Of a stretch of DNA of 26,569 nucleotides, positions 11,045 through 17,239 are shown one piece after another. The stretch is from an uncultured bacterium (GTDB lineage: Bacteria > Gemmatimonadota > Gemmatimonadetes > Longimicrobiales > RSA9). The notes beneath the pieces were generated by a model, which saw only the letters and a program-made list of their open reading frames with translations, made no database searches and had not been told where the DNA came from. The stretch spans positions 1 to 26,569 of the forward strand of contig CALBZE010000075.1 of the NCBI GenBank assembly GCA_937889645.1, read 5' to 3'. Numbering within the stretch: position 1 is the first letter of the stretch; each line of letters opens with the position of its first letter. A program made the position numbers and the translations under genes.

Positions 11045-12178
11045 ATGCTGGATTTCGAAGGGCGCGCGTTGCGCACCGAATTGATCGGACTCTTCACCCG
11101 CCCGATCGACGAGCCGCTCACGGACGACGAGTTCACCGGGCTGGCGCGTCGCGTGTTCGCGTACCAGTTCGCGCGGAACGAGCCGTACGCGGCCTACTGC
11201 CTGCGGCGCGGCGTGCGGCCGGAGACGATCGAGCACTGGACCCAGATCCCGGCCGTGCCGACCGCCGCGTTCAAGGAGCTGCCGCTGGTGAGCGGAAAGC
11301 TCGCCGACGCCGAGGCCGTGTTCCGCACCAGCGGCACGACGCGCGGCGCGGAGCGCCGCGGCGAGCACCACATCCTCGACCTGTCGCTCTACCACGGGTC
11401 GCTGCTCCCCAGCTTCGCGGCGTACCTGCTCCCCGACGGCGCGGAGCTGCCGATGCTCTCGCTCGTCCCGTCGGTCCGGGAGATGGTCGACTCCTCGCTC
11501 GCGCACATGATCGACGTCGTCATGGACCGGCTGGGCGCGGATGGCAGCCGCAGCTTCGCGACGGTCGCGACCGGGATCGACTACGACGCCCTCGACGCCG
11601 CGCTCGAGCGCTACGCGTCGGAGGGCACGCCCATCATGCTGCTCGGAACCAGCTTCGCCTTCGTCCACTGGACCGACCACCTGCGCGAGCGGGGGATGCG
11701 GCACGCGCTCCCGCCGGGCTCGCGGCTCATGGACACCGGCGGATTCAAGGGGCGGAGCAGGGAGGTGCCCGAGCCGGAGCTACGCGCCACGTACCACGAG
11801 CTCCTCGGCATCCCGGAGGACCACGTCGTGAACGAGTACGGGATGACCGAGATGTGCTCGCAGTTCTACGACTCGGTCCTGCGGGAGAAGGTGGTGCGGG
11901 GCGCGGCGGGGCCGCGGCGGAAGATCCCGCCGCCGTGGGTGCGCACGATCCCGGTCGACCCGGAGACGCTCGAGCCCGTCGCACCGGGCGAGGTCGGGGT
12001 GTTGAGGCACCACGATCTGGCGAACCTCGGCTCCGTCGCCGCGATCCAGACCGAGGACCTGGGTCGCCTCGAAGGCGACGGCTTCGTCGTCCTCGGCCGG
12101 GCGAGCGGCGCGCCGCCGCGCGGCTGCTCGATCGCGATGGACCTCCTCGTCGAGGCCGCGCGGGCGCGAGGACGATGA
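11045..12178 (+). CDS. luxE: LuxE-like acyl-protein synthetase
   Basis: 377 aa. Known for LuxE: it activates a fatty acid with ATP and passes the acyl group, through a C-terminal Cys, to the LuxC reductase. Seen here: RTSGTTRG (94-101), the adenylate-forming P-loop; NEYGMTEMCSQFYD with YGMTE at 265-269; TEDLGRLEGDGFVVLGR; and APPRGCSIAMDL with Cys361 at the expected acyl-carrier place. Length matches the family (about 370). LuxC follows with an ATGA overlap, so the two are translationally coupled. No luciferase (luxAB) or luxD gene is present in the window, so light production is not implied; the product aldehyde probably serves lipid or secondary metabolism. The ATG lacks an obvious RBS and follows a 28-bp repeat array, so the start is likely but not certain. 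Confidence 0.88.
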   Translation: MLDFEGRALRTELIGLFTRPIDEPLTDDEFTGLARRVFAYQFARNEPYAAYCLRRGVRPETIEHWTQIPAVPTAAFKELPLVSGKLADAEAVFRTSGTTRGAERRGEHHILDLSLYHGSLLPSFAAYLLPDGAELPMLSLVPSVREMVDSSLAHMIDVVMDRLGADGSRSFATVATGIDYDALDAALERYASEGTPIMLLGTSFAFVHWTDHLRERGMRHALPPGSRLMDTGGFKGRSREVPEPELRATYHELLGIPEDHVVNEYGMTEMCSQFYDSVLREKVVRGAAGPRRKIPPPWVRTIPVDPETLEPVAPGEVGVLRHHDLANLGSVAAIQTEDLGRLEGDGFVVLGRASGAPPRGCSIAMDLLVEAARARGR

Positions 12179-13560
12179 TCGACGCGTTCCACCTGCCGGG
12201 GCTGGCCGAGGCCGACGTCGCCTCCTGGGACGTCCGGGAGTACGGCGACGGCGCGGTCCGCCTGCGCTTTCCGGTGATGGAGCCGGCGACGCTCGGCGGC
12301 GTGCTCGACACCCTCGCCCGGGCGCGTGCCGAGCACCTCGCCGATCGGCCGGTCGCGGAGATCGTGGCCGTAGTCGACGCCGTCGCCCGCCGGTTCCTGG
12401 ACCCCGCCGACCCCGTCCGCCGGCTGGCCGAAGACGCGCTCCCCGCCGTGACCGGCTACTCCCCGCCGATGGCGCGCCTGATCCTGGACCGCATGGCCGC
12501 CGACTGGAGCGCGGACGCGCTCGAGCGGCTACTGCACGAGGAGCTGGGGGATCCGGCGGTGCTCGATGGGTTCCGGGAGGGGCGTCGCGCGCTGGGCCCC
12601 GAACTCGCCTTCCACATCTTCGCCGGCAACGTCCCGGGCGTCGCGGTCACGTCGCTCGTGCGGGCGCTGCTGGTCAAGGCCGCGTCGCTAGGGAAGACCG
12701 GCTCCGGCGACCCGCTGCTCCCCGTCCTCTTCGCCCGTGCGCTGGCCGAAGTCGACCCCGGCCTCGGCGCGTGCGTCGCCGTCACCTACTGGCCCGGCGG
12801 GAGCGCGGGGATCGAGGGAGTCGTGTTCGAGCGGGCGGACACGGTCGTCGTGTACGGCGGCGAGGCGGTCGTGGAGAGCGTGCGGGCGCGGGCGCACCCC
12901 GGCGCGCGGCTGGTCGAGCACGGCCCGAAGCTCTCGTTCGCCATCGTCGCCCGGGAGGCGCTGGAGGCGACGCAGCGCGATGCGACCGCGGCCGACACGG
13001 CCCGCGCCGTCGCCACGTTCGACCAGCAGGGGTGTGTCTCGCCGCACGTCGTCTACGTCGAGGACGGCGGTGCGACGACGCCGCGCGACTTCGCCGCCGC
13101 CCTGGCCGGCGCGCTCGCAGCGCTCGAGGCCGAGCTGCCGCGCGGGCGGATCACACCGGCCGAGGCGGCCGCCATCCACCAGCTCCGCGGCGCGGCCGAG
13201 TTCGCGGGGCTCGCCGGGCGCGGCGTCGAGCTGTTCGCGAGCGACGGGACCGAGTACACAGTCGTCTACGACCCCGACCCGACGTTCGAGGCCTCGTGCC
13301 TGAACCGGGTGGTCCGCGTTAAGCCGATCGGTTCGCTGGACGATGTCGCCGGGCTCGTCCGGCCGTACGCGCGCTACCTCCAGACGGTCGGGATCGCCGC
13401 GCCGGCCGGTCGCCGCCGCGTCGTCGCCGAACGACTCGCCCGCGCCGGCGCGACGCGCATGACGGATCTCGAGCGCATGCCCTGGCCCCCGCCGACGTGG
13501 CACCACGACGGCCGCGGGCCGCTCCTCGAGTTGATTCGCTGGGTGGATCTGGAAGGGTGA
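12175..13560 (+). CDS. luxC: LuxC-like acyl-CoA/acyl-protein reductase
   Basis: 461 aa, aldehyde-dehydrogenase superfamily, cytosolic. It reduces an acyl thioester to a fatty aldehyde with NADPH. The nucleophile is Cys287 in TFDQQGCVSPHVVYVE, matching the QQxCxSP context of LuxC. Upstream are FHIFAGNVPGVAVTSLVRALL (about 147-166), LVKAASLGKTGSGDPLLPVLF (nucleotide-binding Lys168 region) and HGPKLSFAIV. Length is close to the family norm (about 480). The ATG overlaps the LuxE stop (ATGA). Together the pair forms a fatty-acid reductase module. The organism could use it for long-chain aldehydes or alcohols, wax or ether lipid precursors, or a small-molecule pathway outside the window. The family call is firm; the physiological role is inferred only in general terms. 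Confidence 0.92.
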   Translation: MIDAFHLPGLAEADVASWDVREYGDGAVRLRFPVMEPATLGGVLDTLARARAEHLADRPVAEIVAVVDAVARRFLDPADPVRRLAEDALPAVTGYSPPMARLILDRMAADWSADALERLLHEELGDPAVLDGFREGRRALGPELAFHIFAGNVPGVAVTSLVRALLVKAASLGKTGSGDPLLPVLFARALAEVDPGLGACVAVTYWPGGSAGIEGVVFERADTVVVYGGEAVVESVRARAHPGARLVEHGPKLSFAIVAREALEATQRDATAADTARAVATFDQQGCVSPHVVYVEDGGATTPRDFAAALAGALAALEAELPRGRITPAEAAAIHQLRGAAEFAGLAGRGVELFASDGTEYTVVYDPDPTFEASCLNRVVRVKPIGSLDDVAGLVRPYARYLQTVGIAAPAGRRRVVAERLARAGATRMTDLERMPWPPPTWHHDGRGPLLELIRWVDLEG

Positions 13561-13635
13561 GTCGACCGACGCGGGCCGAACGCTCTCCCGGAATCGCGTC
13601 GCGATCGCCGGCCCGGCTGGTCGGCCCGCCCGGCA

Positions 13636-13654
13636 CGCACCGCGTCCCGGTGCG
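13636..13654. terminator. Hairpin in the convergent luxC / abrB-like gap
   Basis: CGCACCG and CGGTGCG form a perfect 7-bp stem with a 5-nt loop in the 112-bp gap between two convergent genes. There is no T-tract on either side, so it may be a factor-dependent or bidirectional end rather than a classic intrinsic terminator. Confidence 0.35.
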
Positions 13655-13672
13655 CCCCGGCCGCGTCGCCTG

Positions 13673-13879
13673 CTACTCCGACTGCGTCTCCGCCTGCTCC
13701 TCGCGCTCGGCCCGCCACATTACGAGCTGGCGCGTCCCCGTGCTGCTCTCCTCGACGCGGACCGTCAGCGTGTCCCCGTCCGAGATGCCGAGGTCGTCGC
13801 GGATTTCCTGCGGTATCGTGATCCGGCCACCCACACCCACGTTGACATCCCCGTAGTAGAGCGTCCGGAACATGGCCAT
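13673..13879 (-). CDS. AbrB/MazE-type swapped-hairpin DNA-binding protein
   Basis: 68 aa. Residues about 12-45 (VNVGVGGRITIPQEIRDDLG, then ISDGDTLTVRVEE) are a textbook AbrB/MazE/SpoVT N-terminal DNA-binding domain, which dimerises through swapped hairpins. The C-terminal tail is short, acidic and Gln/Glu-rich. The ATG at 13879 has TGGAGG at 6 nt; a second ATG two codons later is also possible. There is no toxin gene of MazF/PIN type beside it, so a toxin-antitoxin reading is not supported, and it is more likely a free-standing transition-state-type regulator. An inverted repeat 44-72 bp upstream is a candidate autoregulatory operator. Confidence 0.9.
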   Translation of the reverse strand: MAMFRTLYYGDVNVGVGGRITIPQEIRDDLGISDGDTLTVRVEESSTGTRQLVMWRAEREEQAETQSE

Positions 13880-13922
13880 TTGCCGCCTCCAGCAAGGATT
13901 CGCGCCGAGCCGGTCACGTTGT

Positions 13923-13951
13923 TGTAACCGATGAATTTCCATCAAGTTACA
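13923..13951. promoter_or_regulatory. Inverted repeat, candidate operator of the AbrB-like gene
   Basis: Arms TGTAAC-C-GATG (13923-13933) and CATC-AA-GTTACA (13940-13951) are complementary except for one extra base, around an AATTTC centre. It is AT-rich in an otherwise very GC-rich area and lies 44-72 bp upstream of the abrB-like start. Binding by that protein is a guess. Confidence 0.5.
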
Positions 13952-14043
13952 TCGCCGGACCTGGCGCAGCAAGTCGAACGGCACGGGCGCGGCGAGCAGG
14001 CCGGCGCGGCCCCGCGGCGGTCGGGCCGACCCGTGAGGGGCCG

Positions 14044-14322
14044 TCAGGCCGGCTCCGAGCGACGGAACGCGTCCAGCACCTCGTCCTCTTCCATCGTCAG
14101 CCACCGTACGTCCGCGTCGTCGGCCGGGATGTCGAGGCGCGTCACGCGCTTCAGTTCGCTCGGCTGATCGACGCAGACGAAGATCACCTCGGCGTGGGAC
14201 TCGCCGCCGCGCAGCGTCCCGGACCGCACGCTCCCGACCCACGTCCGGCCGCGCTCGTCCTCGATCTCGCGCTGCGTCATGGCCGGCGTCGCGTCCTTCG
14301 GCCTGCGCTCCCACTCGGTCAT
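14044..14322 (-). CDS. Small unknown protein, 92 aa
   Basis: 92 aa, not recognised as a named family. The ATG at 14322 is preceded by AGGAGG at 6 nt, which is strong support. The layout is a polar N-terminus, then REIEDERGRTWVGSV, ESHAEVIFVCVDQPSELKRVT, and an acidic C-terminus ending TMEEDEVLDAFRRSEPA. The order (D-x-x-GRxW, a beta strand, then RR/KR and a C-terminal 'WLT...EVLDAF' helix) suggests a small beta-plus-helix cytosolic domain. It follows the AbrB-like gene in map order on the same strand, 164 nt away, and could be transcribed towards it. It is divergent from the lytic transglycosylase. No function can be assigned. Confidence 0.78.
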   Translation of the reverse strand: MTEWERRPKDATPAMTQREIEDERGRTWVGSVRSGTLRGGESHAEVIFVCVDQPSELKRVTRLDIPADDADVRWLTMEEDEVLDAFRRSEPA

Positions 14323-14490
14323 GCCCGACCTCCTGTCCGTTCGCCCTCCGCGGGGTTCGGCCCCTCCGACCGACGAGGGTGCAACCGGTGTACCGCGCGC
14401 GAGTCCGCGGCGTGCATGGCCGGCTGCCGCCGCCGGCCGGGCGGCGCTGACGGCGGTCCGGCACGACGATCCGCCGCGACACCCTACACC

Positions 14491-14505
14491 GGGTACAGCC
14501 CTTGC
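14491..14505 (+). promoter_or_regulatory. Candidate sigma54 (-24/-12) promoter before the lytic transglycosylase
   Basis: GGGTAC at 14491-14496, five bases, then TTGC at 14502-14505: GG and GC are correctly spaced, with 4 of 6 matches in the -24 box. Transcription would begin near 14517, about 55 nt before the ATG at 14572. The match is weaker in the -24 box than in typical sites, and chance occurrence was not tested. Confidence 0.3.
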
Positions 14506-14571
14506 ACCGATCGGGGGCGTTCGACCGGCGGCCTTCGAGCCGCCGTTTCGGCGTAAATGGAGGTCGAAGAC

Positions 14572-15294
14572 ATGCGAATATTTCGCGATCTCCTCCGGGC
14601 CGTGCTGTGGTCGCTGCGGCCGTCGGCCCGGGGGCGTCGTTGGGGAGCATACCTGCTGACGACGGTCGTCGCCGTCTCGATCGCCTGGTCGGCCCGCCGG
14701 CACGAGGCGGCCGCGGGCGTCATCCGGGACGCCGGCACCCCGGCCACCGCGATCATCGAACGGCTGATCGACCGCGCCGAGCACGTCGGCCAGCTCTGGC
14801 GGGAGGTCGAAGAGTACTACGAGCAGGAGATCGCGCCGATCGAGCGCGTCCTCGTACGCTATCGCGCGGATCCGGAGCTGGCTCGCCGGATCGCCATTGC
14901 CCTGGTCACGGAGGCGCGCGCCGTGCAGCTCGAGCCGCGCCTGCTCCTCGCCGTCCTGCTCGTCGAGAACCCCTGGCTCGATCCGACGATACGCAGCCCC
15001 GTCGGTGCCGTCGGGCTCATGCAGGTCATGCCCCACCACGAAGGAAAATGGCCTCCGTGTCCGTCCGACCTGGAGGACGTGGAGGCCAACATTTGCTACG
15101 GCGCCCGGATCTTCGCCCACGCGTTCCGCGCGACCGGCGGCGACGTCGAACGCGCGCTCCTACGCTACAACGGCTGCGTCCGCGGCACCAACACGCCCGA
15201 CTGCCACACCTACCCCTATCACGTCTACGCGCGGGCCGGCCGGGCCAGCATCCTCGCCTGGCTGCGCCCCCACACGCAGGGCGACGCCCGGTAG
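14572..15294 (+). CDS. Membrane-anchored lytic transglycosylase (SLT domain)
   Basis: 240 aa. It cleaves the beta-1,4 bond of peptidoglycan to give 1,6-anhydro ends, acting in the periplasm. One N-terminal membrane segment (about 25-40) acts as anchor, followed by a helical linker. The SLT fold begins near 105: ALVTEARAVQLEPRLLLAVL, then VENPWLDPTIRS with catalytic Glu132, GAVGLMQVMPHH, NICYGARIFAHAF and ALLRYNGC. Two Cys pairs (PPCPS/NICYG and NGCVRG/PDCHT) could form disulfides. I start it at ATG 14572 because GGAGG lies 8 nt upstream at 14559-14563; an in-frame ATG at 14557 would overlap that RBS. Its last codons are the first unit of a 20-bp duplication. Confidence 0.9.
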   Translation: MRIFRDLLRAVLWSLRPSARGRRWGAYLLTTVVAVSIAWSARRHEAAAGVIRDAGTPATAIIERLIDRAEHVGQLWREVEEYYEQEIAPIERVLVRYRADPELARRIAIALVTEARAVQLEPRLLLAVLLVENPWLDPTIRSPVGAVGLMQVMPHHEGKWPPCPSDLEDVEANICYGARIFAHAFRATGGDVERALLRYNGCVRGTNTPDCHTYPYHVYARAGRASILAWLRPHTQGDAR

Positions 15295-15388
15295 GGAAGG
15301 GCATCGCCCGGTGGGGCGGAGAGCCCCGAGGCAGGACGCGGCGCAGCATGCCAGGGCGCCGCGCCGCAGAGTGGGGCGCCGCGCCGCA
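15279..15388. repeat. Two direct repeats, both with 20-bp period, at the lytic transglycosylase end
   Basis: Pair 1 is an 18-nt unit (GGGC, CGCCCGGT and GGG shared) at 15279-15296 and 15299-15316, starting inside the gene's 3' end. Pair 2 is GGGCGCCGCGCCGCA at 15354-15368 and 15374-15388, identical copies. Each pair is offset by exactly 20 bp. The rest of the 125-bp convergent gap has no further signal. Confidence 0.7.
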
Positions 15389-15419
15389 CCGATTGGCGCG
15401 GCGACGCCCCGAAGCCGAA

Positions 15420-15767
15420 TCACGCGCCGACCGGCTCCGGGGCGCGCGGCGCCAGTCCCGCCGCCTGGCGCGCCCGGATCTCCTCGCGGACCAGCTCGAG
15501 GACGTGGGCCCGGTCGATCCGCTCCGCGTCCCAGTACCGCGTGAACGCATTCCCGCGGCGCCCCTTCCGGTCGCAGTCCACCGAGCCCGCGTACCCGCGA
15601 CGGTAGCTCAGCACGCACCCGTCCCAGGTGCCGCGCTTCACCGCGTTCCGTTCCAGGTCGAGCGCGAGCTGGACCAGCCCGTCGTACGCGAACTCCCGGA
15701 GCTCCGCACGCAGCTCCGCGTCCGCGTCGGCAGCTCGGGGGCTCGAGAGGAAGGAGAACAGCCACAT
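15420..15767 (-). CDS. Small unknown protein, 115 aa
   Basis: 115 aa, not recognised. The ATG at 15767 is preceded by GAGGAGG at 5 nt. The N-terminus MWLFSFLSS is hydrophobic but too short for a normal signal peptide. The middle is helical and acidic (ELRAELREFAYDGLVQLALD). It is followed by KRGTWDGCVLSYRRGYAGSV and GNAFTRYWDAERIDRAHVLEL, two segments that look like a conserved core with paired aromatic and Arg residues, and an Ala/Pro-rich tail. The gene is convergent with the lytic transglycosylase, separated by 125 bp containing short repeats. A heptamer G-rich repeat lies about 70 bp upstream of its start. Function unknown. Confidence 0.72.
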   Translation of the reverse strand: MWLFSFLSSPRAADADAELRAELREFAYDGLVQLALDLERNAVKRGTWDGCVLSYRRGYAGSVDCDRKGRRGNAFTRYWDAERIDRAHVLELVREEIRARQAAGLAPRAPEPVGA

Positions 15768-15834
15768 ACCAGCCTCCTCGTGGGGATCGATGGGTGATTG
15801 GGGGTTCGCCGGGGTGTTGCAAGAAGCGTGCGTG

Positions 15835-15869
15835 TCGGGGCTCGGGGCTCAGGGCTCGGGGCTCGGGGG
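15835..15869 (+). repeat. Five G-rich heptamers (TCGGGGC type)
   Basis: Five consecutive 7-nt units, TCGGGGC, TCGGGGC, TCAGGGC, TCGGGGC and TCGGGGG, run into GGTGGGG. The four or more G-runs on the plus strand could form a G-quadruplex. It lies about 70 bp upstream of the minus-strand start at 15767 and 70 bp from the tRNA terminator. The rest of 15768-15937 holds no gene. Confidence 0.75.
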
Positions 15870-15937
15870 GTGGGGCGACCGGGACCGCATATTGGGGGGA
15901 TTTGTGCGGCGCGACGGGGGGCGGCGGGTGGGCAATG

Positions 15938-15973
15938 CAAAGGCCCGCTCCGACACACTGTCCGAAGCGGGCC
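15938..15973 (-). terminator. Intrinsic terminator of tRNA-Asn
   Basis: On the minus strand, GGCCCGCT and AGCGGGCC form a perfect 8-bp stem, extended inward by further pairs with one mismatch. The stem is followed by TTT. It begins about 40 nt after the tRNA 3' end, fitting a rho-independent stop. Confidence 0.75.
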
Positions 15974-16013
15974 CGGGGTTCGGCGTTGCTCCCGACCTTC
16001 GCCCCGGTCGGGA

Positions 16014-16086
16014 CTGGGGCGGCAGGGCTCGAACCTGCAACCTGCCGGTTAACAGCCGGCCGCTCTGCCCGTTGAGCTACACCCCA
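16014..16086 (-). tRNA. tRNA-Asn (anticodon GTT)
   Basis: 73 nt. The acceptor stem TGGGGTG pairs with CGCCCCA with one G-T pair, and the discriminator is G. The D arm contains GTAGCTC...AGAGC, the anticodon stem GCCGGCT...CCGGC holds loop CTGTTAAC with GTT as anticodon, and the T arm GCAGG-TTCGAGC-CCTGC is canonical. CCA is not encoded; the following bases are TCC, so CCA must be added by the nucleotidyltransferase. A terminator-like hairpin lies downstream. Confidence 0.96.
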
Positions 16087-16134
16087 ATACACGGCCGCGG
16101 CAGGACACGTCGTGATGTGCCCGCGAACGTGGCC

Positions 16135-16156
16135 GTGAATGCTAAATGTAATTCAC
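16135..16156. repeat. AT-rich inverted repeat upstream of the tRNA
   Basis: GTGAAT and ATTCAC are a perfect 6-bp inverted repeat with a 10-nt spacer, in an AT-rich island between the FAD gene stop and the tRNA. It may be the end of the FAD transcript or part of the tRNA promoter region. No clear -35/-10 was seen. Confidence 0.35.
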
Positions 16157-16169
16157 ATCGAAAGATAAA

Positions 16170-17147
16170 TCAATCGGCAGCGGCCGGGCGGGTGCCGCCG
16201 GATGTAGAGCCCTCTCGCCGGAGCTCGAGGTCCGCGGGGAGGAGCGACCGGTGCAGCGAGAGCGCGGCGCGCACGCCCTCCGCGGCGGCGGCGATCGCCA
16301 GGTGCGGGTGGCCGGCGATATCGCCCGCGGCGTACACGCCTGGAACGGTGGTCTCCTGCCCTTCGTCGACCACGATGCGCCCGCCCGGACCGATCTCGCA
16401 CCCGAGGCGGCGGGCAAGGTCCGAGGCGGGCGGCGAACCGATGTGCACGAAGAGGCGATGCAGCGCGAGGCACTCGCCGTCGGCCAGATAGATGGCCCGG
16501 ACGCGACCGTCGACCTGGTCGATCCTGGTGATCGGGGCGTCGTGCGTGGCGACACCGTGGCGGAGGAGCGTCTCCCGGTCCTCTCGTGAGAGGAGGCTGT
16601 CGTGCCCGTGCCGGAGCAGGACGACGCGGGAGGCCCAGGTCAGCAGGAAGAGCGCGAGCTCCGCGGCGGTGCGGCTCCAGCCGATGACCCCGACCGGCTC
16701 GCCCCGGGCCGACGGACCGTCGCAGTCGGGGCAGTGGTGGACGGTCACTCCGTACGCCTCCTCGATCCCCGGGATCTCGGGAATGATGTCGCTGCGACCG
16801 AAGGCGAGGACGATGCGCCGGGCGTGTACGACGTCGCCGCCCTCCACGACGACGCGGAAGGCGTCCCTGGAGCCATCGACGGCCGCGACGCGTCCTTCGC
16901 GGAGCTGCGCGCCCGCGCCCGCGGCCTGCACCCGGATCCGGCGGCGGAGCTCCTGGGGCGTCGGGTCATCGATCCCCGGATAGCCGTGGACTGCCGCCGA
17001 CATGCGGTTGCGCCCGCCTCCGGCGTCGTAGACACGCACCCGGCGCCTGTAGCGCGCCAGCCAGTACGCGGCGGACAGCCCGGCGATCCCGCCGCCGACG
17101 ACGACGGCATCGAACTGCTCGCGAGGCATCGCACCGGTCGGGGACAT
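16170..17147 (-). CDS. Thioredoxin-reductase-like FAD/NAD(P) oxidoreductase
   Basis: 325 aa, soluble flavoprotein of the TrxR fold. FAD motif GGGIAGLSAAYWL is at 18-30. The redox pair CPDC is at 139-142 in VHHCPDCDGPSARG, where TrxR has CATCDG. A second nucleotide fold, GVIGWSRTAAELALFL, begins near 153, and the C-terminal FAD contact AAGDIAGHPHLAIAAAAEG begins at 273. The HRRxxxR motif that lets TrxR bind NADPH is not present (LLRHGHDSLLSRED instead), so donor preference may differ. There is no adjacent thioredoxin. It lies 92 nt after the ABC exporter on the same strand and may share its transcript. Start is uncertain: ATG 17147 (chosen) or 17129; neither has a clear RBS. It could serve as a disulfide reductase or as a ferredoxin- or flavin-linked variant. 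Confidence 0.88.
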   Translation of the reverse strand: MSPTGAMPREQFDAVVVGGGIAGLSAAYWLARYRRRVRVYDAGGGRNRMSAAVHGYPGIDDPTPQELRRRIRVQAAGAGAQLREGRVAAVDGSRDAFRVVVEGGDVVHARRIVLAFGRSDIIPEIPGIEEAYGVTVHHCPDCDGPSARGEPVGVIGWSRTAAELALFLLTWASRVVLLRHGHDSLLSREDRETLLRHGVATHDAPITRIDQVDGRVRAIYLADGECLALHRLFVHIGSPPASDLARRLGCEIGPGGRIVVDEGQETTVPGVYAAGDIAGHPHLAIAAAAEGVRAALSLHRSLLPADLELRREGSTSGGTRPAAAD

Positions 17148-17239
17148 GTCGCCCGTGAAGCGCAAGAGCCGAGCCGAGGCACGAGCTCCCGCCGCGAAGT
17201 CGCCCCGCGCCCGCCGCGCAGTGGCCGCCCCCACGCGCG

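Noticed and set aside
11045..13560. Bioluminescence operon
   Set aside because: Only the LuxE and LuxC activities are present; no luciferase subunits or LuxD were found in the window.
13673..14322. Toxin-antitoxin module (AbrB/MazE-like plus neighbour)
   Set aside because: The 92-aa neighbour shows no MazF, PIN or RelE feature and is 164 nt away; ordinary regulator and unknown gene are the simpler reading.
15160..16092. Minus-strand 310-aa frame starting in the tRNA
   Set aside because: Its first residues are a translation of tRNA-Asn, and the rest is antisense or intergenic.
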